The translations under genes and the position numbers were made by a program. 47,049 nt of DNA from Candidatus Omnitrophota bacterium (GTDB lineage Bacteria; Omnitrophota; Gorgyraeia; Gygaellales; Profunditerraquicolaceae), in NCBI GenBank assembly GCA_022013085.1, contig JAKLQX010000045.1:1-47049 (forward strand), in the 5' to 3' direction. The notes under the pieces are model-generated. The model did not search any database. It saw only the letters and a program-made list of their open reading frames with translations, and was not told the DNA's origin. Positions within the stretch are counted from its first letter, which is position 1; each line of letters starts with the position of its first letter. This document shows positions 24,483 to 35,766 of this stretch, one piece after another.

Positions 24483-25778
24483 TTATTTTTTTACCCATTT
24501 AAGCAACCTTGCTTTGCTACGATCTCGTCCAAGATAATAAATGACTTCAAATAACCCCGGGCCAACAGTTTTTCCGGTGAGCGCGACACGTATAGGATGA
24601 ATCAATTTTTTGGCCTCAATCCCTAATTCAGAAACTAACTTACGGAAGCTATCCTCAATATTAACTATATCAAAACTAGCTAAATTATCCAACCTCTCAG
24701 AAAAAAGTTTAAACTCTTTTGATAAATCGCAAACTAGATATTTCTCTTTTGCTACTGCATCAATTACGGGTTCATCAAGAAAAAAGAAATCCGCCCAATC
24801 TACAAAATCATTTATCCGGGGTAATCTGGCCTGAAACAACTTGATTAAAGTTAAAAGATAAGCGCGGTCATAGCTATCTTTATTAATATAATTTCTTTCT
24901 GCTAGTAAAGGGATGAGTTCCTCAGCTAATTTTTCAGGGTCCGCATTTTTAAGGTATTGGTTGTTCATCCAATCCAGCTTCTTTAAATCAAAAGTTGCTG
25001 CCGTCTTATTTACGTTCTTTATATCAAATAATTTTACTGCCTCTGGGATATTAACTACCTCGCGGTTATCGCCTGGAGCCCAACTAAGCAATAAAAGATA
25101 ATTAAGCAGCGCTTCGGATAAATAACCCATCTTACGATAATCGCTAATAGCCGTAGCTCCTGTTCTTTTAGAAAGCCTGCCTCCATCCACTCCCATAATT
25201 AAGGGAAGGTGCGCAAATTCAGGCAAACTAAATCCCAAAGCGGAATAAAAAAGCATCTGTTTAGGAGTATTGGATATGTGATCATCCCCGCGGATAATAT
25301 GCGTAATATTCATCTCTGCGTCATCTACTACACAGGCAAAATTATAAGTAGGCGTGCCATCAGACTTAATCAACACCTGATCTTTAATTAAGCTCGCGTC
25401 AAACTCAATTTTTCCGCGGATTAAATCATTTACGCTTATTTTCTGAGGAACCACTTTAAAAATTATCGCTTCTTTTCCTTCGGGAGATTTTTCAATATAG
25501 GCTAGCCCTTGCTTAAGCAACTTTTCCGCGTGCATGCGGTATCTATCAATTCGCTGGCTTTGATAATACAATTCATCCCAATTAAAACCTAACCATTTGA
25601 GGCTAAAAAGTATTTCATCTACAAATTCTTTTTTAGAGCGCTCTTTATCCGTATCTTCAATTCTTAAAACAAACTTACCCTTTTGTGACTGCGCGAAAAG
25701 CCAGTTAAATAATGCAGTCCGCCCTCCTCCAATATGTAAATTTCCCGTCGGACTAGGTGCAAATCTTACTCTAACCAT
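24483..25778 (-). CDS. gltX: Glutamyl-tRNA synthetase
   Basis: VRFAPSPTGNLHIGGGRTALFNWLFA and LSKRTGATAISDYRKMGYL (KLSKR-like). Confidence 0.95.
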   Translation of the reverse strand: MVRVRFAPSPTGNLHIGGGRTALFNWLFAQSQKGKFVLRIEDTDKERSKKEFVDEILFSLKWLGFNWDELYYQSQRIDRYRMHAEKLLKQGLAYIEKSPEGKEAIIFKVVPQKISVNDLIRGKIEFDASLIKDQVLIKSDGTPTYNFACVVDDAEMNITHIIRGDDHISNTPKQMLFYSALGFSLPEFAHLPLIMGVDGGRLSKRTGATAISDYRKMGYLSEALLNYLLLLSWAPGDNREVVNIPEAVKLFDIKNVNKTAATFDLKKLDWMNNQYLKNADPEKLAEELIPLLAERNYINKDSYDRAYLLTLIKLFQARLPRINDFVDWADFFFLDEPVIDAVAKEKYLVCDLSKEFKLFSERLDNLASFDIVNIEDSFRKLVSELGIEAKKLIHPIRVALTGKTVGPGLFEVIYYLGRDRSKARLLKWVKK

Positions 25779-26307
25779 TTGCTAACTTTTCTCCACTTCT
25801 TAAAGCCTTTTCATTAATCTCTAAAATGTTCGTTTTCCCGGCAGGGGCCATAAACTTAAACACTTCAAGCATCAAATCAATCTTTATAGCTTTCTTTTTA
25901 AATAGATAACAGCCCAACGCCACCATATTAGCTACTTTTATATTACCTAGCTTTATAGCAATATCAGAAAAAGGGAACTGCAATATATCTACTCTTTTGT
26001 TTATGCCAGCCTTAGCTAAAGAAGAATTTAGAATTAACAATCCGCGATCTTTTACCCTACCACCAAATCTTTCAAATGAAGGATTATTCAAAATAATAAC
26101 CGTATCTGCCTTATCGATATAAGGTGAACCGATCTCGGAGTCAGAGATAGTGACCATACAATAGCTAGTCCCTCCGCGCACCTCTGGGCCATAAGCAGGA
26201 AACCAGGTAACAAACTTACCCAAACGCATAGCTGCTTCGGCTAAAACCTTGCCTAATAACATTACGCCCTGGCCACCGCTTCCCGCGATAATTATGCGCT
26301 CAATCAT
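25771..26307 (-). CDS. 2-oxoacid:ferredoxin oxidoreductase, gamma subunit
   Basis: [52 protein letters not shown]. Confidence 0.92.
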   Translation of the reverse strand: MIERIIIAGSGGQGVMLLGKVLAEAAMRLGKFVTWFPAYGPEVRGGTSYCMVTISDSEIGSPYIDKADTVIILNNPSFERFGGRVKDRGLLILNSSLAKAGINKRVDILQFPFSDIAIKLGNIKVANMVALGCYLFKKKAIKIDLMLEVFKFMAPAGKTNILEINEKALRSGEKLANG

Positions 26308-27032
26308 TTAATCCTTCCTAAAGGAAATTCTTTTTGCATTACATCCCTAATCCAATCCAGGGATTCTTTGGGGCTTCGCCCCCAATAAGTCGGACAAGGA
26401 GATAAAATTTCTACCAGAGAAAAACCCAAATTATTAATTTGGTTTCCAAATGCCTGTTTTATAGCTTGTTTAGTTTTTAATACCTCTTGCGGGTTATGCA
26501 TTGATACACGCTCAATAAAACAGACACCAGGTAGCAGCGCTAGCATCTCAGAAATTTTTAAAGGATAACCATGTTTTTCTTTTTCTCTGCCTTCGATAGA
26601 AGTAGAAGTCTTCTGGCCTAAAAGCGTAGTAGGAGCCATCTGGCCCCCGGTCATCCCATAAACTGCATTGTTAATAAAGATTACCGTTAAGTTCTCTCCG
26701 CGATTTGCCGCATGAATAGTTTCATTTGTGCCGATAGCCGCTAGATCCCCATCCCCCTGATAAGTAAAAACAATATTTTGCGGATGCACTCTTTTTATAG
26801 CGGTGGCAACAGCCAAAGCCCTGCCATGAGCTGCCTCTGAGCAATCAAAATTCCAATAATCATAAGCAACTACAGCACAACCTACCGGAGCTATGCCAAT
26901 AACCTTCTCTCTTATACCTAATTCATCAACTACCTCAGCAATTAGGCGATGCGCAATCCCATGGCCACAACCCGGACAGTAGTGCGTAGGTAAATCATAT
27001 AGCACTTCTGGGCGCGTAAATATCTTTTCCAT
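26304..27032 (-). CDS. 2-oxoacid:ferredoxin oxidoreductase, beta subunit (TPP-binding)
   Basis: [13 protein letters not shown] ... [48 protein letters not shown]. Confidence 0.95.
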   Translation of the reverse strand: MEKIFTRPEVLYDLPTHYCPGCGHGIAHRLIAEVVDELGIREKVIGIAPVGCAVVAYDYWNFDCSEAAHGRALAVATAIKRVHPQNIVFTYQGDGDLAAIGTNETIHAANRGENLTVIFINNAVYGMTGGQMAPTTLLGQKTSTSIEGREKEKHGYPLKISEMLALLPGVCFIERVSMHNPQEVLKTKQAIKQAFGNQINNLGFSLVEILSPCPTYWGRSPKESLDWIRDVMQKEFPLGRIK

Positions 27033-28078
27033 TATATTTTCTTAATCCTGTTAATAATTTCTTTTTCACTAGGCACGCCGCCGCCTGAGCGGCCAAGAAA
27101 TTCTATTTCCTGCCTGCCATTAACTACTAACTTTACATCTTCAAACATCTGGCCGTAGGACATTTCAACTACCAGGTATTTTCTTTTTTTATTTCCAAAT
27201 TTAAAAGCTGCTTCGGGAAACGGCCAAAGAGTAATTGGCCGGATCAATCCTATTTTCTTGCCCGACGACCTTAATTGGTTAATTACGCTTTTGGCAATAC
27301 GCGCCATTGTGCCATAGGCCACAATAACAACTTTAGCATCATCTAAAAATAAGCCCTCAAAAAGTGCTTCTTTCTTTTTAATCATTTCATACTGTTTCTG
27401 TAATTTAAGGTTGGCTTCTTCTAAAGCACCTTCACGCAAGAAAAATGATTTAACAATATTCGGCTTTCTTTCAACGCATCCGCAAAGCGCCCAAGGTTTT
27501 GCTGTAACAGCTTTAATTTTTGCGCATGATAACTCAATCGGCTCCATCATTTGGCCTAAAATCCCATCGCCCAAAATCTCGACCGGGATACGATACTTAT
27601 CCGCTAAATCAAAACCTTTCTGCGTCAAATCATACGCCTCCTGTACAGAACCGGGAGCCAAGACTATTAGATGATAATCGCCATGGCCTCCGCCACGGGT
27701 AGCTTGAAAATAATCTGATTGCGCAGGAGCGATATTGCCTAAACCAGGGCCACCGCGCATAATATTAACAATTACCGCCGGAAGTTGTGCTCCGGCAATA
27801 TAAGATATCCCCTCCTGCTTTAAGCTTATCCCCGGGCTTGACGATGAAGTCATTGACCTTGCCCCTGCTGCAGAAGCGCCATAAACCATACTGATCGCTG
27901 CTAACTCTGATTCTGCCTGAATAAACACACCATTAGTTTTAGGCATATGTTTAGCCATATAGGCAATAAGTTCATTTTGCGGAGTAATAGGATAACCAGC
28001 ATAAAAACTGCATCCTGCCTGTATTGCCCCTTCGGCAATTGCTTCATTACCCGAAATTAATATTTTTTTCTTTAACAT
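27032..28078 (-). CDS. 2-oxoacid:ferredoxin oxidoreductase, alpha subunit
   Basis: [30 protein letters not shown] ... [44 protein letters not shown]. Confidence 0.95.
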   Translation of the reverse strand: MLKKKILISGNEAIAEGAIQAGCSFYAGYPITPQNELIAYMAKHMPKTNGVFIQAESELAAISMVYGASAAGARSMTSSSSPGISLKQEGISYIAGAQLPAVIVNIMRGGPGLGNIAPAQSDYFQATRGGGHGDYHLIVLAPGSVQEAYDLTQKGFDLADKYRIPVEILGDGILGQMMEPIELSCAKIKAVTAKPWALCGCVERKPNIVKSFFLREGALEEANLKLQKQYEMIKKKEALFEGLFLDDAKVVIVAYGTMARIAKSVINQLRSSGKKIGLIRPITLWPFPEAAFKFGNKKRKYLVVEMSYGQMFEDVKLVVNGRQEIEFLGRSGGGVPSEKEIINRIKKI

Positions 28079-28080
28079 AT

Positions 28081-28284
28081 TTATTTATACACCTCTATAC
28101 AACAATCCGGGCAGATCACTGCGCACTGCATACAACCAATGCAATCAGCAGATAAACTAAACTCTACAAAATTCAATCCCCGTTTATTCAAACTTGAGCT
28201 TTTCTTAATCAAACCCTTGGGACAAAAACTTACACAAAGAAGGCAACCTTTGCATTTATCAGAATTAATTATAATTTTAGCCAT
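28081..28284 (-). CDS. 4Fe-4S ferredoxin, delta-type subunit of the oxidoreductase
   Basis: Two CxxCxxCxxxC motifs (CKGCLLCVSFCPKG, CIGCMQCAVICPDC). Confidence 0.92.
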   Translation of the reverse strand: MAKIIINSDKCKGCLLCVSFCPKGLIKKSSSLNKRGLNFVEFSLSADCIGCMQCAVICPDCCIEVYK

Positions 28285-28289
28285 TGCCG

Positions 28290-30143
28290 TTATAGAACCT
28301 CTCGTATGCTTTTTGCAATCCCCTGCGCAGTTAATCCATATTTCTCTAAAAGTAAATCTCTTGCCCCATGCGGAATAAATTCAGATGGCAAACCAAACCG
28401 CAGGACCTGTTTATCAAGCTCTTGAGCAACAGCAGTGCCAAAACCAGCATCCACAACTCCTTCTTCCAATGTAAAAACAAAATTTGTTTTTCCGCAAACA
28501 CTTCTAATTAAATCCATATCTAATGGATACACAAATCTAGCATTAATTAAGCCACCCGAAAGATTCTCTTTACTTAATATGTCAATAGCTTCGCTAGCTA
28601 CCGAAACCATAGTTCCTAAGGCTATAATAGTAAAATCTCTAGCCTCTTTAATTAATTCAGCTTTACCTAATTTTAAAGGCGCACATGAATTCCCAGAAAC
28701 AATGGCGCTGGCACGCGGGTATCTTATAGCTACTGGTTTGCCTAACCCCACAGCAAACTCTAACATTTTCTCTAATTCGCCTGCGTCTTTAGGCGCCATA
28801 ATCACTAGGTTTGGAATACTCCTTAGATAGGCAATATCAAATATCCCCTGATGCGTAACACCATCTTCTCCTACAATTCCTGCCCGGTCAACAGCAAATA
28901 TTACCGGCAGCCCTTGCAAAGAAACCTCTTGGATAATCTGATCGTATGCGCGCTGTAAAAATGTCGAGTAAATCGCCACCACCGGCTTTAAACCTTGTCT
29001 GGCAAGCCCGGCAGCAAAACAAACAGCATGCGGCTCAGCAATGCCGCAATCAAAAAATCTTTCTGGAAAAATATCACGGAACTTATCCAGTCCTGTTCCC
29101 TCTGGCATAGCCGCGGTTATGGCAACAATACGTTTATCCATTGTGCCCAGTTTTGCTAACTTTATACCAAATATTTCAGTAAAACTTTTCTCCTCAGTTT
29201 GATCTTTCTTAACTAAAACCTCACCTGTATTGATATCAAAACAGCTGATCCCATGAAATCTTACTGGATCCTTTTCAGCAAACGAACATCCTTTGCCTTT
29301 TTTAGTAACTACATGTAAAAGCCGCGGCCCCTTAATACTCATAATATTTTTTAGTGTAGTCGTTAATATGCTTAAATCATGGCCATCAATAGGCCCAAAA
29401 TAGCGAAATCCCAACTCTTCAAAAAGTACCCCAGGAACAAAAAGCCCCTTTAAACCTTCTTCGAATTTACTCATAAGTTTTATCAAACGGCTTCCCCGAG
29501 GTACTCGAGATTTTAGAAAATTCTCCACGTTATCATGAAAACGATTATATACTGGCAAAGAAATAATTTTATTCAAATAATTGCTAATTGCTCCGACATT
29601 AGGGGCTATACTTAGTTCATTAGTATTTAAAACCACTAATATATCTTTTTTTAAGTGGCCGGTATTATTCAATCCCTCAAAACAAAGGCCGCCACTTAAG
29701 GAACCATCACCGATAACACAAACAACTCGAAACTTTCCTTCTTCAGGCATTAAATCCCTGGCGCAAGCTAACCCTAAACCCAAAGAAACTGCATTCGAAC
29801 TATGCCCGGTAGTAAATGGATCATAATCTGACTCATCTTTGGAAGGAAATCCACTCAATCCCTGATATTGCCTAAGTGTAGAAAATTTAGTATTACGGCC
29901 GGTTAATAACTTGTGCGCATACGCCTGGTGACCCACATCAAAAATAATCTTATCGCGTGGGGTATCCAGACAATAATGCAAAGCAACGATTAATTCTACC
30001 GCTCCAAGGCTTGAAGCAAGATGCCCGCCGGTTTGCGAAACTACTTCGATTAATCTTTGCCTGATCTCCTTAGATAAACAATTAAGCTGCTCTAAACTTA
30101 ACTGTTTTATATCTCGAGGAGAATTTATTTTCTCTAATAACAT
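28290..30143 (-). CDS. dxs: 1-deoxy-D-xylulose-5-phosphate synthase
   Basis: TGGHLASSLGAVELIVALHYCLDTPRDKIIFDVGHQAYAHKLLTGR ... VIGDGSLSGGLCFEGLNN; start set at 30143. Confidence 0.95.
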   Translation of the reverse strand: MLLEKINSPRDIKQLSLEQLNCLSKEIRQRLIEVVSQTGGHLASSLGAVELIVALHYCLDTPRDKIIFDVGHQAYAHKLLTGRNTKFSTLRQYQGLSGFPSKDESDYDPFTTGHSSNAVSLGLGLACARDLMPEEGKFRVVCVIGDGSLSGGLCFEGLNNTGHLKKDILVVLNTNELSIAPNVGAISNYLNKIISLPVYNRFHDNVENFLKSRVPRGSRLIKLMSKFEEGLKGLFVPGVLFEELGFRYFGPIDGHDLSILTTTLKNIMSIKGPRLLHVVTKKGKGCSFAEKDPVRFHGISCFDINTGEVLVKKDQTEEKSFTEIFGIKLAKLGTMDKRIVAITAAMPEGTGLDKFRDIFPERFFDCGIAEPHAVCFAAGLARQGLKPVVAIYSTFLQRAYDQIIQEVSLQGLPVIFAVDRAGIVGEDGVTHQGIFDIAYLRSIPNLVIMAPKDAGELEKMLEFAVGLGKPVAIRYPRASAIVSGNSCAPLKLGKAELIKEARDFTIIALGTMVSVASEAIDILSKENLSGGLINARFVYPLDMDLIRSVCGKTNFVFTLEEGVVDAGFGTAVAQELDKQVLRFGLPSEFIPHGARDLLLEKYGLTAQGIAKSIREVL

Positions 30144-30144
30144 A

Positions 30145-30384
30145 TTATTTTTCTTCTGTCTGGGTATCGTCAAATTTCTCTAAACCAAATTTACCGTCTT
30201 TTTTCATAAGTAACTCTACTTTACGCTGCGCGCTGGTTAATGTTTGAGAACAAGACTGCGCTAATCGCACACCCTCTTCGTATTTCTTAAGCGACTCCCC
30301 CAATGTAATCTTGCCGCTAGAAAGTTCTTCAACAATCTTCTGTAATTTCTTTAAATCTTCCTCAAACATTGGTTTTTCTTTCAC
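30145..30384 (-). CDS. xseB: Exodeoxyribonuclease VII small subunit
   Basis: FEEDLKKLQKIVEELSSGKITLGESLKKYEEGVRLAQSC; adjacent to xseA. Confidence 0.92.
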   Translation of the reverse strand: MKEKPMFEEDLKKLQKIVEELSSGKITLGESLKKYEEGVRLAQSCSQTLTSAQRKVELLMKKDGKFGLEKFDDTQTEEK

Positions 30385-30402
30385 CCAGTCCTTCCTTTCT
30401 TG

Positions 30403-31635
30403 TTAACCCAACCCTTTGGAAGAGCTGGATTCATCATTAATTACCTCCTGCACTAAACTAGTAAATGCACCAATATGTAAAACTGTTTTTAATTTATCTC
30501 CTGGTTTAATCTGAGCGATATCTTTAACAATTGCGCCTTGTGTCATAAGCATACTTAAGCTATAACCACGCGATAATATAGCTAGCGGACTTAATGACTC
30601 CAGCCTTTGCATTAAAGAACTGCTGCGCTCGCCCGCCAACTCAAAAGCATGCCGCATATTATAATTTAACCCGGAAAAAAGCTCATCCAAAAGCTGCTGT
30701 TTTTCCAAAAGGCGATCTGCCGGGCTCTTTAGCATATGCGTAAGTCCGATAAGCCTGTTTTTTAATTCGTTGACGGTATTAGTTGCCGCAAACTCTAATT
30801 CATGCCTTAAACCATCAAGTTGCGCAAGCAAACTATTTTTCTTATCTACAATAATCTTAGCTGCCGCAGATGGCGTCTCTACAAAAACATCTGCAACTAA
30901 ATCTGATAAAGTGGTGTTAATCTGATGCCCCACTGCCGAAACAACTGGAAGCCTGGAATTGTAAATTGCGCGAGCAACTTTTTCTTCATTAAAACTCCAA
31001 AGGTCCTCTGTGCTGCCACCACCGCGGCTAACAATAATCAAATCTATCCCACCAAAAGAATTAAACTCCTCTACTGCTTGCGCAATCTCGTTAGCCGCGT
31101 GTTCGCCTTGCACGCGCACAGAACGGATAACTACATCTACGCATGAGGCGCCTTTTTTAAGAATCTGTAAAATATCGCGTACAGCTGCACCTTTATCAGA
31201 TGTAACAATGCCAACAGAAAAAAGCATTAACGGCAGCATTTTTTTATGCCCTAAATCAAATAAACCCTCCTGCTCTAATTTTTTCTTTAACTGTTCAAAT
31301 GCCAGTTGTTGGCCACCTTTGCCTTTAGGCTCTATTCTCTCAATAATAATTTTATACTGGCCGCTGGGCCCATAAACATCTACTTTTCCAAAACAAATGA
31401 CCTTAAGGCCGTCTTCAAGTTTGAATTTTAATCCTTTATTCGCATAAGCAAACATCGCTGCCCAGATTAGTGCGCCCTGATCTTTAAGTGAAAAATAAAA
31501 ATGCCCGCTGGAAGCAGCTTTAAAATTAGAAACTTCCCCTTCAATCCAAACCTCTCCGACCTTCTCCTCAAGCATTCCTTTAATCACCTGAGTGATTTCG
31601 GAAACAGTATAAATATGCTTATGGTTTTTCTGCAT
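30403..31635 (-). CDS. xseA: Exodeoxyribonuclease VII large subunit
   Basis: VSEITQVIKGMLEEKVGEVWIEGEVSNFKAASSGHFYFSLKD ... IIVSRGGGSTEDLWSFNEEKVARAIYNSRLPVVSAVGHQINTTLSDLVADVFVETPSAAA. Confidence 0.96.
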   Translation of the reverse strand: MQKNHKHIYTVSEITQVIKGMLEEKVGEVWIEGEVSNFKAASSGHFYFSLKDQGALIWAAMFAYANKGLKFKLEDGLKVICFGKVDVYGPSGQYKIIIERIEPKGKGGQQLAFEQLKKKLEQEGLFDLGHKKMLPLMLFSVGIVTSDKGAAVRDILQILKKGASCVDVVIRSVRVQGEHAANEIAQAVEEFNSFGGIDLIIVSRGGGSTEDLWSFNEEKVARAIYNSRLPVVSAVGHQINTTLSDLVADVFVETPSAAAKIIVDKKNSLLAQLDGLRHELEFAATNTVNELKNRLIGLTHMLKSPADRLLEKQQLLDELFSGLNYNMRHAFELAGERSSSLMQRLESLSPLAILSRGYSLSMLMTQGAIVKDIAQIKPGDKLKTVLHIGAFTSLVQEVINDESSSSKGLG

Positions 31636-33379
31636 CTTTCACCACTTTTTTAACAGTATCCGGATTTACCTCAACTACCGGAACTACCGGCTCCGGCGGC
31701 TTTTTCTTAAAAACTAACAACTGCACTGAATAAGGGCTTAACTCTAATGTCGCTAGGTAACCTTGATTAAGATCAACTTCCTTTTGTTCACCTTCACTAA
31801 ATTCGCAATCACGATTGCATTTACTGCTCACCGTATATTGGCTTAACATATACAAATCTTTTCTGCCTTTAAAAGAAACTTTTATTTTACGATTTGCAGC
31901 GGAAAATTTCTTGGCCAGAGTGTTCAACTCTATTGCCTGACTAAACATATCTTTTACTTTAGGCGTCAGGCGCAAAGTTGATAAACTTAACCCCCCGGAA
32001 AGAATTTTTTCTATGCGGTCAGATTTAACAATATCAAGAACTGACTTTTTCTCAGTTCTATTTAAATAAACTATATTGCGTGATAAATAGTTCAAAGCCA
32101 CTTGCGGATCAATATAATTATAAATAAGCACAGCTAAATAATCCGCAGACTTTGTAGTAATTAGGCCTACAAAATCATCCCCTGAAGGACTCGGTAATAG
32201 TTCATTGCCCAAAAGATTGAGCATACGCAAGGTATTATAACTGGCCTTAGCATACCCTTTAGAATCAATACGCTCAGTATCAAAACCAAAAACACCCAGA
32301 TTCCTATTTACCCCTTCCTTGTTATCTGCAAAATCCTCGAGTGAGAAATAAGTTTGGTAATCTACGCCAGCTTCATACATATTCTTCAAATGCGCAGGTA
32401 TAAAACTTGCGGCAACAAAAGAATTCCTGCCTCTTTCTTTTAACATATTTGCCGGGCCATCAAAATTCCATTCGTCAATAACTAAAGGCAGGGAACTGGA
32501 AAAATTAAAATACTTTAACCACTCGCGGATAAGCTTGATAAAAGATTTTTGATAAATAGTACCCTGCTTCTCAAGTTTAGGATCAGATGAATAAGCATGC
32601 CAAGATATAAAATCAAGTGGCAGCCGGTAGTTATTGCAATATTTTATCAATTCATAAATTAAACTACGCTCCGGATATAAAATATCATTGGGTTGAGTAT
32701 TTGCAAACCAGGAACTTACTGAAGGGCCGCCTAAGGGGATATGTATCTTAGTCTCAAGGCGTAACTCTTTTACTGCTTCGCCAACAATACGATAAAGATT
32801 AAGATACTCAGACCTTTCCCCTAAAAAGAAATCTTCCAGATCTGGAGCATTCCAAACCTCATACCAAATATTATATTTCTTATTACAGCTCAACTTACGA
32901 ATCGTGTTTTTAACCAGCTCTTTATATGCCTTTAGATTATGCGGAGGGCTATTTTTATCAAGCACTCTTCCTAAGCCTGAAGGCGTACCGAATAAATTAA
33001 GAATAACTGTTCCACCGCTATCGCTGATTTTTTTTATAATTGTTTCGTAGTTATTTAGGAGGTTGGCTTGCGCGGTCTTATCCTGGGCTAATTGTTCAAT
33101 CTCCCAGAGATTATATTGTATACGGTAAAGTCCAGCAAAACCTAAATCCGTTTGCAATTTTTCTAAGACGTCTTTAGCAGCTAATGTTTGTGGCCAAGTT
33201 ATATCGCGATGCGCACCTCTGCCACTTAAATCAATATTGGGTTTATATATTTTAGGGATAGGCACTGCGAGGGAATTAAGATCTATATTAAATTCCAGTT
33301 CTTCTGGGCTTTGCGCTAGGCAAACCCCAACTAAAAAAAATACCAGAAAAAATAATAAAAAACCCTGCTTCTTATTCAT
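31619..33379 (-). CDS. Secreted GH39-like glycoside hydrolase family protein
   Basis: Signal peptide; TIM-barrel-like motifs IWYEVWNAPDLEDFF, DFISWHAYSSD, PLVIDEWNFDG. Confidence 0.7.
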   Translation of the reverse strand: MNKKQGFLLFFLVFFLVGVCLAQSPEELEFNIDLNSLAVPIPKIYKPNIDLSGRGAHRDITWPQTLAAKDVLEKLQTDLGFAGLYRIQYNLWEIEQLAQDKTAQANLLNNYETIIKKISDSGGTVILNLFGTPSGLGRVLDKNSPPHNLKAYKELVKNTIRKLSCNKKYNIWYEVWNAPDLEDFFLGERSEYLNLYRIVGEAVKELRLETKIHIPLGGPSVSSWFANTQPNDILYPERSLIYELIKYCNNYRLPLDFISWHAYSSDPKLEKQGTIYQKSFIKLIREWLKYFNFSSSLPLVIDEWNFDGPANMLKERGRNSFVAASFIPAHLKNMYEAGVDYQTYFSLEDFADNKEGVNRNLGVFGFDTERIDSKGYAKASYNTLRMLNLLGNELLPSPSGDDFVGLITTKSADYLAVLIYNYIDPQVALNYLSRNIVYLNRTEKKSVLDIVKSDRIEKILSGGLSLSTLRLTPKVKDMFSQAIELNTLAKKFSAANRKIKVSFKGRKDLYMLSQYTVSSKCNRDCEFSEGEQKEVDLNQGYLATLELSPYSVQLLVFKKKPPEPVVPVVEVNPDTVKKVVKDAEKP

Positions 33380-34160
33380 CTAAAAGTTTTTTCTGTATTC
33401 TTAAAATCGAACACGCCTTACCCGTATTTTCATCTACTTCAATAAGGACGCCATGCAACTGTATATTTTCTTCAGCAACATTAAATTTTATCGGAATAGC
33501 ACTTAAAAAACGCGTCAATACATCCTCTACTCTTCTACCAATTACAGAATCATACGGGCCGGTCATACCTGCATCAGTTATATAAGCTGTACCCTTCGGA
33601 AGAATCTTCTCGTCAGCAGTTTGGATATGTGTATGCGTGCCACAAAGAGCAGAAACCTTGCCATCTAGATACCAACCTAAAGCAACTTTTTCTGAAGTAG
33701 CCTCTGCATGGATATCCACAATGATAATTTTAGTTTCTTTAATCAACTCTTCAGCAGCCTTAAGCGTAGCCTTAAAAGGGCACTCCAGGGCATCCATAAA
33801 AACCCGGCCATTAACATTAATTACCCCAACCTTAATCCCTTTTTTAGATTTAAACACTGCCGCCCCACGTCCAGGAGCGCCACTAGGAAAATTTAATGGC
33901 CGTAAGATCCTTTCCTCGTTATTAATCAGTTCAAAAATTTCGCTTTTTTTCCAGATATGGTCTCCAGAGGTAATTACATCCACCCCGAAACCAAATAGCT
34001 CCTCAGAAACCTTAGAAGTAATCCCTGAGCCCCCGGATGCATTCTCAGCATTAGCAATCACAAAATCTATTCTATATTCATCTTTTAATCCAGAAAGTAA
34101 TTTTGCAATTGCTTTTCTTCCTGGCGCGCCAACTATATCTCCGATAAAAAGTATCTTCAT
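33372..34160 (-). CDS. ymdB: YmdB family metallophosphoesterase
   Basis: MKILFIGDIVGAPGRKAI ... FVIANAENASGGSGIT ... DVITSGDHIWKK ... HTHIQTADEKILPKGTAYITDAGMTGP. Confidence 0.93.
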   Translation of the reverse strand: MKILFIGDIVGAPGRKAIAKLLSGLKDEYRIDFVIANAENASGGSGITSKVSEELFGFGVDVITSGDHIWKKSEIFELINNEERILRPLNFPSGAPGRGAAVFKSKKGIKVGVINVNGRVFMDALECPFKATLKAAEELIKETKIIIVDIHAEATSEKVALGWYLDGKVSALCGTHTHIQTADEKILPKGTAYITDAGMTGPYDSVIGRRVEDVLTRFLSAIPIKFNVAEENIQLHGVLIEVDENTGKACSILRIQKKLLDE

Positions 34161-34161
34161 A

Positions 34162-35718
34162 TTATTTGGCATACTCAATAGCGCGCATCTCGCGAATAAC
34201 TGTTACTTTGATCTGACCGGGATATTCCATTCCCTCTTCAATCTTCTTACGTATATCTCTAGCCATTGCCGTTGCTTCATTATCATTTATTTTTTCCGGC
34301 TGCACAATTACGCGGATCTCGCGGCCAGCCTGAATAGCAAAAGATTTCTCAACCCCTTTAAATAAATTGGCAATGGACTCTAACTTATCTAAACGTTTAA
34401 TATAAGTCTCTAATGTCTCTCTTCTAGCCCCGGGACGCGCTGCACTAATAGCATCAGCTGCGACAGCTAAAACTGCATACAGGCTCTGCGGCTGAGCTTC
34501 TTCATGATGCGATTCAATTGACCCAACCACTTCAATAGATTCATTATATTTTCTCGCTAGGTCCGCTCCCAGCTTAGCATGCGTTCCTTCAACTTGATGG
34601 TCTACTGCCTTACCAATATCGTGCAACAATCCAATCCTGCGGCCTAACTTAAAATCCAACCCCAGCTCAGAGGCCATGACTCCCAGTAAAAACGAAACCT
34701 CTTTGGAGTGTTGCAAGGCATTCTGCCCATAACTAGTACGATACTTAAGCCGGCCAAGAAGTTTGATTATCTCCGGATGCAAACCATTAACCTGGGTATC
34801 AAAAGCTGCGCGCTCACCCTCTTCTCGAATCTTCTCATCCATTTCTTTTTTAGTCTTCTCAACTATCTCTTCAATGCGCCCAGGATGAATCCTGCCGTCG
34901 CTGATAAGTTTCTCAAGGCTAAGGCGGGCGATCTCACGGCGCACTGCATCAAAACCTGATAAGGTAACTGCCTCCGGGGTATCATCGATAATTACATCAA
35001 CCCCAGTTGCCATCTCTAAGGCACGGATATTTCTTCCTTCACGGCCGATAACTCTACCCTTCATTTCATCATTAGGTAAATTTACTACACTTACAGTTGA
35101 CTCCACAGTATGCTCTGCTGCACAGCGTTGAATTGCGAGACTTATAATCTCACGGGCTTTTTTATCAGCGATACTACGCACTTCTTCTTCCTGACGCTTA
35201 ATAAATATAGCCTTTTCATTACTTAATTCTTCATTAAGGCGGCTAAGCAAAATTTGCTTTGCTTCTTCAGTAGAAAGAGAAGAAATCTTCTGCAACCTTT
35301 CTTTTTCTTCAGCTATTAAACCATGCAGTTGATTATCTTTTATTTTCAATCCTTCTTCTTGCTGCTTTAGCCCGTCTTTACGTAGATCGATCTCTTTTTC
35401 CTTTTTCTCTGAGAGATCCAGCCTACGGTCAATATTTTCCTCTTTCTGAGTTAGCCTACGCTCAAGATTTACAATCTCTTGCCTACGATCCTTAGTCTCC
35501 CGCTCAAAATCCTGCCGCATTCTGTGTAAAAGATCTTTGGCTTCTAGCTCTGCTTCCCTACGCTTATCGAGCATCTCTTTTTTAGCAACTTCTAAGATAT
35601 GCTCAGCTTCGGCTTCGGCGCTTTTTAACTTTTTTTCAGCAACATGTTTCCTTAAGAAATAACCTGAATATGTAGCAGCTCCTGCAATAACGATGAGAAT
35701 AGCTATGTTGAGAATCAT
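34162..35718 (-). CDS. rny: Ribonuclease Y
   Basis: N-term TM, coiled coil, KH domain ([37 protein letters not shown]), HD domain ([26 protein letters not shown]). Confidence 0.97.
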   Translation of the reverse strand: MILNIAILIVIAGAATYSGYFLRKHVAEKKLKSAEAEAEHILEVAKKEMLDKRREAELEAKDLLHRMRQDFERETKDRRQEIVNLERRLTQKEENIDRRLDLSEKKEKEIDLRKDGLKQQEEGLKIKDNQLHGLIAEEKERLQKISSLSTEEAKQILLSRLNEELSNEKAIFIKRQEEEVRSIADKKAREIISLAIQRCAAEHTVESTVSVVNLPNDEMKGRVIGREGRNIRALEMATGVDVIIDDTPEAVTLSGFDAVRREIARLSLEKLISDGRIHPGRIEEIVEKTKKEMDEKIREEGERAAFDTQVNGLHPEIIKLLGRLKYRTSYGQNALQHSKEVSFLLGVMASELGLDFKLGRRIGLLHDIGKAVDHQVEGTHAKLGADLARKYNESIEVVGSIESHHEEAQPQSLYAVLAVAADAISAARPGARRETLETYIKRLDKLESIANLFKGVEKSFAIQAGREIRVIVQPEKINDNEATAMARDIRKKIEEGMEYPGQIKVTVIREMRAIEYAK

Positions 35719-35766
35719 TTCTTTTCCTCCCTTTTAACCAAAAATAACAAGTTTGTTTGTAGGAGT

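Noticed and set aside
33637-34365. 242-aa plus-strand ORF
   Set aside because: Antisense to ymdB and the rny 3' end; no recognisable motifs.
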